In this document: positions 27,601-39,600 of the stretch, in pieces
Layout: each line of letters starts with the position of its first letter
Numbering within the stretch: position 1 is the first letter of the stretch
Notes under the pieces: generated by a model
Told to the model about the DNA's origin: nothing
The model's database searches: none
Seen by the model: the letters and a program-made list of their open reading frames with translations, nothing else
DNA from: Emydura subglobosa
Lineage: Eukaryota > Chordata > Testudines > Chelidae
Direction: 5' to 3'
Length of the DNA: 64,000 nucleotides
NCBI GenBank assembly: GCA_007922225.1
Contig: ML679941.1
Location: 61,599,079 to 61,663,078 of the forward strand
Translations under genes and position numbers: made by a program

Positions 27601-30600
27601 CACATGTGCAAAGGTGGCTTGTATCCTCTGTGCTGGGCTGCTGCTGGGCCAACTCAGGCTGCTCTGCACTGTCTGCGAACAGCTACAAGATGCCAGAACT
27701 TCAGCCAAGGAGCATCATGATTTAGGGATCTTCTGCTCTTCCTCCCTTTCTATTCTAGTAGCAGGAAAGTAGAGAAGTGGCATAAAAGCCCTTAAATTGG
27801 CTGGACTGCCCTGAAGGATCACCCTGGCACTGGGATCCAAGCCATGGTGTTAGACAGCTCTTGACTAGTTAGAAAGCCAAATTTCCTAATGCCATTTTAT
27901 AACGTGTGTCATGTACTTCTGTATGAGATCTAGACTAGCTTCTGAGCTTGCCTACAGAGCATGCATCAGATGTGTTGACTAGAAGATCTTTTAATGCTCT
28001 TCCAGGTATGGCTGGGGTTTATTTAAATAACGTATTTTACACACTGTGTCACCTATTGGCCAAACCATATAATACAATTTAATATTCTATTACATCTCCC
28101 CCCTTAAGTTCTACATTTCTGCCTTTTACAATATTTTTCTATCATGCTGTCTTTGAATTTCAGTAGATATCAATCTGTTAAATGTCTCTGATTTTCTAAT
28201 TACATGACCCAAACGTGTAACAACTTGGTCATCTGGCTGTTCATTGGTTGCCAGGACTGGATGTGGTCTGTTTGGAATCCTTCAGTCATCTTCTTGTTCT
28301 GCAACTTCCATCTGAAGATGTCGATGGTTTCTGTTGAACTTTCCACTGTCGATCTCGACATATATGATCTGGGCATTGAATTCTTTTTCTTTACGACAGC
28401 TGGAGTGGTCCATCCTTTTTCTCCCTCCAGTTTAACATGAACATGGTCACCAGGTTCTAGACCTGGCAGTTTTCTAACTGAAAAACATCTGTTGTAAAAG
28501 TCTTCATAAGCTCTTTCAGTCTTTTTATCTGATTTGACTACTCTCTTAATGTATGGCCACTTTGGAGATAGGGGCTTTTCCAAAGTTGGAACAGTAGTTC
28601 TGAGTTGCCTTCCCATCAGGAGCTGTGCTGGACCATATCCACTAGCTGCTATTGCTGTTGATCTGTAACTCAGGGTATGTCTACACTGCAGAGTGAAGTC
28701 AATTTATTTTAAATTGATTTTCACCCACCGAATTTTAGCAGTCAGAGGAGCGTGATCACACCATGCTCATTGCGTCAGGGAATTGTGTCCGCACTAGCCG
28801 TGCGTGGGTCAACAATCAAAGCGGTGCACCATGCAACTAGCTGCAGAGGCTTTTGGGAAGGTTGTTGTCCTCCCATGATGCAACGTCCTCCCGCCCCCCC
28901 TTCTTGCTGCAGTCCAAAACAAACAGATGATCTCCTTTTCATACCATTTTTTCAAACCCTTCAGTCTTTGCTGCATGCACACCATTGCCTGAGAGGAATG
29001 GAGCCCGCTCAGCTCTGCACTATTATTGTGAGCATCACAAATACCTCACGACTTATTCTGCAGTATTTTCAGTGGCAAGACAGGAGCTGCAGCACTGAAA
29101 ATTGTAATGTTACAGAGGACACCTTGTTACAAGTCAGAGTGAAACAATTCCCGTTTGCTGCAGGCTGTCACGCACCATCTGCAGTCAGTGGAGCATCGCT
29201 TCTGGTCCTGGGAAACTAAGCAGTGGCTGGTGGGATCGCATCATTAAGAAGGCATGGGATGATGAGCAGTGGTTGCAGAACTTTTACCTTTGCGGAGAGC
29301 TCTCTCTAGCCCTGAAAAGCATGAATACTTGCTTCAGACTAGCTCTGACAGTGGAGAAGAAAGTGGTTCTGTGGAAGCTAGCAATGCCAGACTCTACTGG
29401 TCAGTTAGGAATCAATTTGGAGTCAGTAAATCCACCGTGGGAGCAGCTGTGATTCAAGTGTGCAGGGCCATTAATAGACTTCTGCTAAGAAGGGTAGTGA
29501 CTTTGGGAAACGTGGAGGACATAGTGGAAGACTTTTCCACAATGGGGTTCCTGAACTGTGTGTGGAGGGGCAATAGACGGCACGCACATCCCTATCTTAG
29601 CCCTGGACCACCTTGCCACTGAATGCATAAACCAAAAGGGATACTTCTCAATGATGTTGTAGGCCTTTGTGGATCCCAGGGGAAGCTTCACCGACATAAA
29701 TGTGGGGGGGCATGAAGCGCACATCTTTAGGAACTCAGGTCTGTTCAAAAAGATGCAGGCGGACACTTTCTTCCCAGACCAAAAAGTATATATTGGCAAT
29801 GTTGAAATGCCAATAGTGATCCTGGGGATCCTGCCTACCCCTTACACCACTGGCTAATGAAGCCTTACACGGGGCACCTGGACAGTGAGAAGCAGTGTGT
29901 TAATAATAAGCTCAGCAAGTGCAGAATAGTGGTGGAATGTGCATTTGGACATTTAAAGGTGCACTGGCAAAATCTGCTCACTAGGTTAGACCTCAGTGAA
30001 AAAAAATCCCAATAGTTATCTCTGCCTGCTGTGTGCTCCATAATGTCTCTGAGACAAAGGGGGAGAAGTTCCCATTGGTTGCATTGTGGACGCAGATAGG
30101 CTGGCCGCAAATTTTGAACAGCCAGATGCCACTGCAATGCTCAGAGCCAATCTCGGAGTGCTGCCCATTGTTAACTCATCCCATGGATGAAAAGCAATGT
30201 TACAATGTAAAAATAAATCCCCTGAACATTCCCAAGAGAAGGCTACAACCGTATTCCATTGCAGGGGTCGGAGTGCCTGACTATTGCAGGGGTTGGAGTG
30301 CCGTTCCAGCGATGGTAAGTGAAGGGCTAGTGCATCTGTGTTAGTGAAATCCTGGGACCCATGATGCACAAATCCATGCTCCCTAGAGCAACATGGATAT
30401 TGGGCTCCCAATTTATCAGGCTTTTAGCAGGCGAAAGAAAGGGTGAGGGGTGGGTACGGGTTAACCATCTCTGGAGGAAATAAATGGGAACCCATTTGCG
30501 GAAGCCTAAGGGCCATAGCAACAACTTCCTGCTTAGGGACTTGCAGTGTGCTGAACCAAGAAACCATCCCCAGGTGTGCAATAACACACACTTTAAAAAA

Positions 30601-33600
30601 CTTTCTTGTTCAGCTACTGTAAATGTGTGCCATCTTCCCTCGTTATCGATGAGTGAGATCAGCCTGCTGAGGGTCACAGAGGCAGAAAGGGAGGATTTGC
30701 TGCAGGCATCTGGCTACAGGCCTGGCCCTTATGCTGCTATGCTGTGTTCCGCGATGATGCCTGCACAATTAATAACAGAGTGATGGGGGAAAGTGTCCTA
30801 TTGCGGTGCAAAAAATAAGGCTGCCCTCCCAAGAAACCTTCTCCAAAGGATTGCAGAGTACCTGCATGAAAGTTTCCTGGAGATATGCATGGAGGATTCT
30901 CGGAGCATCCCTGTGCACACAAATAATCTTTTCTGGGGTGAGCCCAAGTGCTTAAGCACACCAACTACAAGTAAGCACAGCCCCACCGCCACACACACCA
31001 CTTTTTCCCACTGGTACAAGTTTCTGGACAGGGGATATAATCAAAGACATGCAATTTGCAGTACATACTCACCAGATGTGTCTTCCCCAGCATCCTGGTT
31101 AGTCATGGTTTCCTGAGTCTGGGTGGGTTGCTCCTGTGTTACAAACAGCTCCTGGCTTTCATGGAAAAGGGATACCACACTCGCCTGCCCCGTGTTCCCC
31201 TCATCATCCTCCTTCTCATCTATGGACTTGTCCTCATTCATCCTGGACTTGGATTCCCCAGAGGTATCAATGTTGTGTGGTGACATACTGGTGGGGTCTC
31301 CGCCAAGAATCGCATACAGCTCCTCATAAAAGCAGTATATTTTGGGCAAAGAGCCAGTATGGCTGTTAGATTCCCTAGTTTTCTGATAAGCCTGCTTCAG
31401 CTCTTTGATCTTAACGTGACACTGCTACGCGTCCCTGTTGTGGCTCTTCTCCCACATGCCATGAGATATCTTCTTGTAGATATCTAAATTTCTTTTACTG
31501 GCTCAGAGCTGAGCCAGAACAGACTCTTCACCCACAGACTGATGAGATCCAAGACCTCAGGTCAACTCCAGGCAGGCGCGCTTCTGGGACATGCAATCAC
31601 CATGATGAACTGTGCTGGCAAGATCTCTCCATGCTAACCAAACAGGAAACGGGAATTCAAAATTTCACGGGGTATGCGGGGAGGAGCTATTTCCTGTTTA
31701 TGTGGCCACAGTGCAGTAGATTGTGAATGTGCGGAGTGGTCAGAACAGAGCATTATGGGGTACCTCCCAGAGGCCAATGACGCCGATTTACATTGCGCTC
31801 TGCCTAAACTGATGCTCGTTCAACCCAAAGAATTCTACTTCAGCACTAGACCACTTGTGGAGGTGGTTTTGTTAAGTCGAATTTTACCACGATTTAGATT
31901 GGCGGAACTGACGTGTCAATGGAGACGCATACTTTAGGGGGTTGACGAAGAATGGCGTTACGTCGACCTCCATTGTCCATGTAGACCAGGCCTCAGAAGA
32001 GGAAGGAATGGATCTCCCTGCTTTAGGATTTTCTTATCTCTTTCAGCTTCTCCATTTGCTTGTGGGTAATGTGGGCTGCCAGTAATATCATCAAAAATCA
32101 CATTTCATTCAAAATGATTTGAATTCTCCTGCAGTGAATTGTGGTCTATTGTCCATCACTAGTTGTTCTGGAATACTGAAGTGAGGAAAAAGTACACTTC
32201 AGTTTCTTGATTACACTGCAACATGTTATGTCTTTCAAGTACATTATTTCTATATACTTGGAAAAATAGTGCACGATGACTGGGTAATGATGTCCTCTGA
32301 ATTCACATAATTCTTCAACTAATCTGTTCCAAAGTCTGTCTGGTAGAAGTGTTGTTATTAAAGATTCTTTGTGTTGTGTTGTGTTAGTTCTGCAATATTA
32401 TGTCCTTGTTAATGCTCGGCCACCATGCTGACTGGTTGGCCTGTTCACAGCATTTAGTTAATCCTCAATGTCCATCGTGGATGAGGTTTAGTATTTCTCG
32501 TCTCATTTAGTTTGGAATTATGATGCAATTGACTTTAATCATGAGTCTATTTGACTCACTTAATTGTCCATGCACTGCAAAGTAGCCTCTTGTTACTTCC
32601 TTAGTGTCATTTAAATACTTGGGCCAGTCACCCCAGTGTAACTTAGATCTTCCTGAAGTTGTGTGTCTGTCAAGGTTTCTTTTTGTAGCTGGTCTAGTCT
32701 CTTTTCTGACACTGATCTGTATGAGTCCACAGCATCCATGTACACCTTTACATCATCTTTAAACTCACTGGTAGTTGAGTGTGATGCTGGGCTCTATGAC
32801 AGATTGTCTGCTACTACCAGATTTTCCCCAGGAACATATTTAGCAATTGAATGAAATCACATTAATCTAAGCAACAGATGTTGCCATCTCAGTGGTGTTT
32901 GATCCAGGTCTTTTCCACTGATGAGAGTTACAAGCAGTTTATGGTTTGTTAACTGTATAGAGAAATCCAGTCCACAAAGATATCTGTAAAAGTTCTCACA
33001 TACCATCAAAGCTGTCTCTTTGGTCAGTGACCTCATAGCTTTTCCCACATCTCTTCCCTTCAAAAGGGCTGCCTCCAATGGATGAGACATTGTCCTTAGA
33101 GTGGGACTAAGTAATTTTAAAACTCTTTCTTCATATTTTCTGCTGGGTTCATTGGGCCTCTCCCCTTTTTAGCCACTGACCCTAAGGACTTGTCTACACA
33201 TGAAAGTTAATGTAGAATAAGTTAGGATGTGAATTTAAAGTGGATTAACTTTTCTTGAGTAACTATGTGTAGTCACTCATATTCTGAAATAAGAGTACCA
33301 TATTCCAAATTAGCCTAGTCCATTTAAACTAATTTGGAATAAAGCACTCATATTCTGGAATAATCTACATTTTATTTCCATTCTGTTTGGAGCACATCTG
33401 TCCCACTGCAGTTTCCCCATGCGTCAGCAAAAAAAAAATTTTAAATCTCCCCACTGCTCAATGTTCCCTACCAAGTAACCTGACCTCTGATTAGCTCTTG
33501 CCGTCTAGTTTAATTTCTCTGTGGCCTTTCTCTGAGCAGACCCATCAGAGCCATACAGCTGCTTCTGCCAGAGCAGTCCCCCTATCTCAATTTTCCCCAT

Positions 33601-36600
33601 CTGCTCCATACTACAGTTTGGCTTATTTAGCCACTTGGCTACATCAGCTGTTCCTGCTTCTTCCAACATGTTCCCCATGTCATGGAAGTGTTCAAGATCT
33701 AACATAAAAAGACACTCCAGTCTAAGTGATACCTTGTCTATCAAGTCCCACTGAGTCCTTGAAACACAGGAATGGGTTAGTGTATTCCCTTTATCCTTGC
33801 TTTGATGCTACTGTAAACTCCCCTGAGGTCTGAGATGGCATAGAACTGTCCTCAGAATTGAGAAGCCACAAATAGCTCTTTTGCATCTCCTTCACTCAAG
33901 TGCACTCAGCACTAACTGAGCAAAGAATTCAACTCTATCACTTTATTAAAAGTACACAGTGATCTCCTTTCTTCTGCAGATGCTACTTTTGAAAGAAGAA
34001 CTCTTCAAAGTCCAGAGAGAAATATATGTATTTTTAAAGAGATCCATTTTCCTCTGTATTATGGTACTTAGTATGTTTCCCTCCATTTCTGGGACATTGA
34101 AGCTAGTCCATTCCCTACTGTATGGATTACTGGATATGGCTTCACTAGAGAGAGAAAAAAAAGACTTTTTCCTGTTGATTCTTTTCTCTTAGTTAGCACA
34201 TCCCACAATATGACTTTTGCTGGGAAAATTTAATCAATCAGTTGTTCCATAACTTGGAGCCAGTTGTTTGTTTTCATCTTCATTGTAATACTGTTTTTAC
34301 CTATGAAATTTTATGAGCTGTCCACGAAACTTTTCATCTTCTGGGGAAAGCAAAAGGGTGGGACCAATCAGGTAGCTGCTGCCTATGAGTGACAGTTTTG
34401 TATACTCCACCATAACTCCTGGGCAGGACACAATCCTACTATAAGGATTGCCAGACATAAGGTACAGTAAATGAGGGAAGGAAAGCTAAAGAGTAAGTAA
34501 AGTTTAATTTTGGAGTGTATCAGTTTCACATTACTGTATATGTTCTACTGTGCTGCTGATTAAAAAAAATGGGGAAAAATGTGGGTGCGGGTGGGAGAGG
34601 GAAAGGAAAAAGGAAATTGGAGCACATCGTTGGTTTTAGGAGATATAATGTACTATCATTCTTTCCATTTCAAGCACTTCTTCAGTCATAGTCATAATTG
34701 CTGGAAATAAAGCTTCTATAAAGTACAATCAAATATATCTCTTCATTTAAAACACTTCTAACTCAGTGTTGCTATTACAGTATCATTTTGTCTGGCACTG
34801 GAATGCCTCATCCTTATTATAAACATTATGCCTACATCTCTGAATATACTATAATGTGATTACCTTTTTAATTGTGTGGAAATGTTAACCTTTGGTGTAT
34901 GTGTATCTTTTAAGCTCCAGATATTGTCCAGAATGTTCAGTGTACTGCAACAAGTTGGCAGTCAATTCTAGTACAATGGGACCCACCTTCTAAGTCTAAT
35001 GGAGTGATTACACATTACATCATAATATTTGAAAGGAATTCTACAAACGTTTCTGCTTATGATAAAGTGCACATTTTCAGAGATCTGCTATCAAATATTT
35101 CTTACCAGTTTAAAATAAAAGCTGCAACGTCTGCTGGTGAAGGAAAAGAACAGATATGCAATGCCAGCACATTTCCAGAAAAAGGTAACCATTTTTGGAG
35201 TTAAAATTTTAGTTTAATTTAAATTACAATTGAATATTTAAATCAGTGACACTGTTCTTACATTTACCTACAGCATTCCAACCCATTTCCTAGTCAAACA
35301 TAATCACAGTTTAATTCTAATATCAGATGATGAGAAATTGGGCCTGCTCTCCACTCTCTATCTTGGAAAGTCCTTGATTGTGATCCTAAGGGATAGTGTT
35401 TATCATGGAATTGCCAATGGAGAAAGTCTTGGGACTTGGAAGTACAAATGAAGAGTTATGGTCTTGCCATATTAAGTTTGAGTTCTTATTTTATTCATAC
35501 TGTATCACCCAATCCTAGTATGCATTGGTTCATAGCTAGATCGAGTATGTTTTCACCTCTTTGCTGGTGACCTCACCTATTGAATACTATTACTGTGAAA
35601 GTTTTGTCTGAGACATTGGTATTTCTGCCAATGACATGCATGTGAGGGATGCAGGGTTGGTATCCAATTTGGATCTGCATAAGTTCTGCCTGAATATTAA
35701 AAAAAATGAAGTGTAGTTTGTCCAACTTTGATTGTTGAAAAAGGTTTTAGTAAATGACTTTCAAATTCTTAAGCAGACGTAAAGCAAATACAAAAATTGG
35801 TATATAGAGATATTAAAGTCTGATGTGCCAGAAGTTTAACAAATTCCTCTTTATTCTGTCATCTCTTCTTGTGTGAACCTGGGAACTATGCCTATTTTTA
35901 CTTAATTTCTCTATAAGAGATATAAAACGTTGGGTTACTTTTTGTTTCTTTGTGATAAAATTATCAAGGGAGAATTTGTAAAATGGGATGTCTTTAATGA
36001 CACTTGAATATAGAAAGGGCACATAATTAGAGTTACAGCTGGAAGAATGCTGACTAAATAGTATTAATGAAAATTCATTCAGATTCTGATGTGGGTGCTC
36101 AGTTCAGCCATGTCTATTTACCTTTTTGTATGTTATTTGTGAACATTCTTATGCATTTTATTTTGTTCTGATGGATGTATGGGGCATAGGACTATTAAAT
36201 TTACATGAAAACAGGTATATTTTTATCTGAGCAAGAATACTTATTTGTTATTTGCTTTTCAGTAATTGTTACTAGTTTTCATGTAAATATTTTAGTTATC
36301 CAATCAAGTAACAACACTTCCAAATGACTTAGGTGACCAATCACATGCCATGAATGATGAACAGTGAATATTTGAAGTGAACAGTCCATAAACCACCCAA
36401 AACCTGAAAATTGGTTGTCCAAACTATTTAACAGATCCTTATGAACAATTAAAATATTGGATACATTGGGATTGCTATAGAAATTATTCCCAAACAGAAT
36501 AAAGAGCTGTTAGGTAGCTGATCTACACTGAATAAGATTACCTAATGAACTTGGAAAATATAGATTTAGAGAATTTACAGGTTCAATCCAACTTCCTTTG

Positions 36601-39600
36601 AAATCAACAGAAATATTCCCATTGACTTCAACTAGATGATAATCAATAAGAGATGCTCCCCCATCATAACAGTGTGAACTTATTAAAAAGGGCATATGAT
36701 AGGAATTTGGAATATAGTACATTATTTTATTCTTTGACTGATATAATTTGAGATATTTTCCTAATTTATTTGGGCATAACATCTTCACTGCATCTTTTGT
36801 ATTATTGGAAAAAAATCAATTAATTTATAAAGGTCAATGTAGCACCAGGTAATGTTACGTGTGGGTTATGTGTTTTTTCAGTCATGCTCTGTCATGCCAA
36901 CAAAATACTCATTTAGCTTTGTAACCCCAATTTTAGTGCATTTTTCAAATGTTTATTCTTGTAAAAAAGTGTTTATTTTATTGGTTACATTTACAAAAGT
37001 GCCTGTCCAACATTTTAGGTGCAGAACATTAATTATGAATGTATTCAAAAACTCAGTAGATCAATTTGAGAATAAAAAGAATTTCCAGTCCAACACAGTA
37101 AACTTAAACTTCTCTCTCTCCATCCATTACCATTCAACACTACTCAACCCCTCAATAAACTTCCACCTGGAAAAAACCTCAGGAAATAGTATTTTGCAGA
37201 ATTTTCTTGAAAGTCTTTTAATCTGGACTCTGATGGACCCAGGGTGAAGTAATCAGCAACCCCTTCATGTTTAGTGCCGTGATTCAGCAAAGCACTTAAG
37301 CACATCCTTAATTTTAAGGATGTGCTCAAGTCCTAATGCACTCAATGAGACTTAAATACATGCTTAAAGTAAGGCACAATCTTAAATTCTGTGTTGAATA
37401 CTGATAGATAGAAGTGTGTGTTTAAGGGCTTTCCTCTATTAGGGCCTACATTAGATATAATTTTACCTAGAGACATCTTTTTTAAACCCAAATTTGACTT
37501 ATTTTGGAATACCATGTGCATTATTGAAGGGAGTTTTGCCTGAGTAAGGGCTTCAGGACTAGGCCCTCAGACTACAAAATAAGTCTTGTTGCTGTAAAAG
37601 AACTGTAGCTCAGATTCTTGCTTAACATTTGGTTTAAATTTTAGCACTTAGTCATATTTACAACAAACTGGTTATTAATAGGCCAACATCTTCTTAACTG
37701 TGTGTTCACATGAATTGTTTTCTGATGAGTGGCTAGGAATCGGAGATTCATGGTAGGGAATGGAAAGAGTTTTATAGCTGTTGTCAGCTTCTTATTTATG
37801 ATGGTCTAAGATTAGTTACAGAATACATAGCCAGCACTGAGTCACTGACAATGCATTTATTTTTGACATAAAGTGAAATCAAATTTGGTTCAGTGTCTCG
37901 TTGCATAGTGTCTGACCTTTACATTCCTTACAAAGATTATTTGATTTTTATATGTAAACTTGTTCATATCTGGGTACAACTAAACATGGATCATAAAGAT
38001 TAAATATAAGAGCAGATTAGTGTTTGGTGTCTAATCTAGCTCAACTGTGACAGTAAACCACTTGTACCAGGGTAGAGTATGTTATGACCCACACAAAAAA
38101 AAAAGTATGAACTTTATGGTAGTTACATTACTTTGTGTTTAAATATTTTATATAGGATATGAAAGATAATATCACAAGATTTCAGGACTTGAATAACTAT
38201 CCTTGAATTAGATCCAAGAAAAGATACATATTATAATGGGATTTCATTAGGGTTGGGTGAATTTTCAGAGGGCAGAAACTGCCTTAAATTGGTAAGAAAA
38301 TGTTCTCTAAAAGACTTTCTCTATTTTGAAACTGTCCAAGTTTATCAAGCTCTAGAGCAGCATTTCTCAATTAAATTTCCCCGCGGAACCCTTTAGGCTC
38401 CGCAGGGAAATTACATTCATACTCGATACCCTCCGCCGAAAAATCCGGGACATCTTCCCTTTTTCAGCGGCGCGATGTCACTTTCTCGTGGAACCCTAAC
38501 AGTGGCGGAACCCCAGGGTTCCACAGAACACCAATTGAGAAACACTGCTCTAGAGTCTCAGACAAATTTAATAGTCATTTGCGAATAAAAATTAACCATA
38601 TTAAAGTAACATTTTTAGTTCCAAAACATTGAACAGTTAAAAATAGAAACTGCCATTATGCTTCATTTGTAAATTTTGTGTTTTACTCTATCCATGCCGT
38701 CACAATGTGCATCACTCACCGCCGGGCTGGCGCCTCCTTCTGACCATCTTGGGGATTCACTCAAGGCCGATGCCCCCTTCCATGGCCTGCACACCATCAT
38801 TCGATCTCTGCCGATTGCCTGCAGCTCTCTTGCAGCTTCAGGAACCAAAGTGTCCTCTTCGTGGCTCGGCCCTTCAGCCTTATCACTGCCTGTGTTCCTC
38901 CCTTCTGGGGGAATTTCCCTCCTAGTCCAGCCACTTCCCCAGTGGTGACTGTGGTGAATTGTCCTGCCACTTTCCCAGTGGCGAGTGGAGGGGGGTGACC
39001 CAGACCCGCCCACTACTCTGGGTCCCAACCCAGGGGACCCTGTGGATCACAGTCACTTTACCTCTACGGCTGCATGTCTCTGGGCCACTTCCCCATGGTC
39101 ACAGCACCCTCCTCAGTCTCAGCAGCCTGACTGGCCACTCGTCAGAGCTCCTCTCCTATTGGCTGCCTTACTCGCAGCCTCCTTAGGGCTCTATTAACCC
39201 CTTTCTGGTCAGTGTGGGGAAGATGACCCAACACACATGCTCACTGTTTCTTCTACTCTGAAAATTGTACTTATGTGCACACATACGCAAAATTAAACAT
39301 ACCGTTTTCAGTATGAAGAAAAGATATCAAGTTAGTTTGCCAGGTTCTATTTTCTGTGTTATGGTGCACAGTGTAATTTTCCTTACTGTCTCCTACTATT
39401 ATTTAATGTTTATATTGTGATAGCACCTAGGGTCCTCACCCAGGTCAGGATCTCATTGTGCTTGGTGTTGTTCACAAATATGTAGTAATGACAGTCCCTG
39501 CCCCAGAGAGGTATACTTTCCTCTTCATTGATTCATGGATTCCAAGGCCTAAAGGGACCATTGTGATCATCTACTTGGACCTCCTGTATAACACAGGCCA

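Larger units (their letters stand above)
28673..31992. mobile_element. PIF/Harbinger DNA transposon nested in gypsy
   Basis: Ends: GGGTATGTCTACACTGC on the left and, reversed, GGCCTGGTCTACATGGA on the right. TCA stands on both sides (28670-28672 and 31993-31995), the 3-bp target duplication expected of this superfamily. Inside are the two genes typical of Harbinger, facing each other: a transposase on + (from 28998) and a Myb/SANT-like DNA-binding protein on - (31592 to 31041). Both are broken. Length 3320 bp. Confidence 0.85.
27950..33182 (-). mobile_element. Ty3/gypsy retrotransposon, 5'-truncated, split by Harbinger
   Basis: On the minus strand: RNase H ([38 protein letters not shown]) at 33090-32857, the RH/IN linker and integrase N-terminal region ([34 protein letters not shown]) at 32850-32400, integrase core ([17 protein letters not shown]) near 32150, then the Harbinger insertion, then integrase C-terminal region ([15 protein letters not shown] and [17 protein letters not shown]) at 28660-28200. 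Order RH before IN is normal for Ty3/gypsy, unlike the fossil at 5905-8785. A purine tract (minus strand aaggggggaga, 28095-28105) stands before TGTAATAG, the expected start of the 3' LTR. RT and gag are missing. Stops and frameshifts are present. Confidence 0.82.
26510..34914 (+). other. Intron 10 (8.4 kb) with nested gypsy and Harbinger elements
   Basis: 26510-27900 is AT-rich sequence without a recognised feature; 27950-33180 is a minus-strand gypsy copy split by a Harbinger element; 33183-33380 is a MITE-like repeat; 33490-34910 is sequence I do not recognise, including an open minus-strand frame at 33505-33744 of no known family. Confidence 0.7.

Noticed and set aside
28752..29219. 155-codon frame starting at 28752 as one protein
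   Set aside because: Only the part from 28998 (MEPAQ) resembles the Harbinger transposase; the upstream part is 5' untranslated element sequence.
30727..31019. Both-strand open frames between the two Harbinger genes as a third gene
   Set aside because: I could not match them to known Harbinger parts or any other family, and the frames overlap each other on opposite strands.
38663..39197. Several 70-121-codon frames on both strands
   Set aside because: They overlap in a GC-rich LTR-like block and do not resemble proteins.
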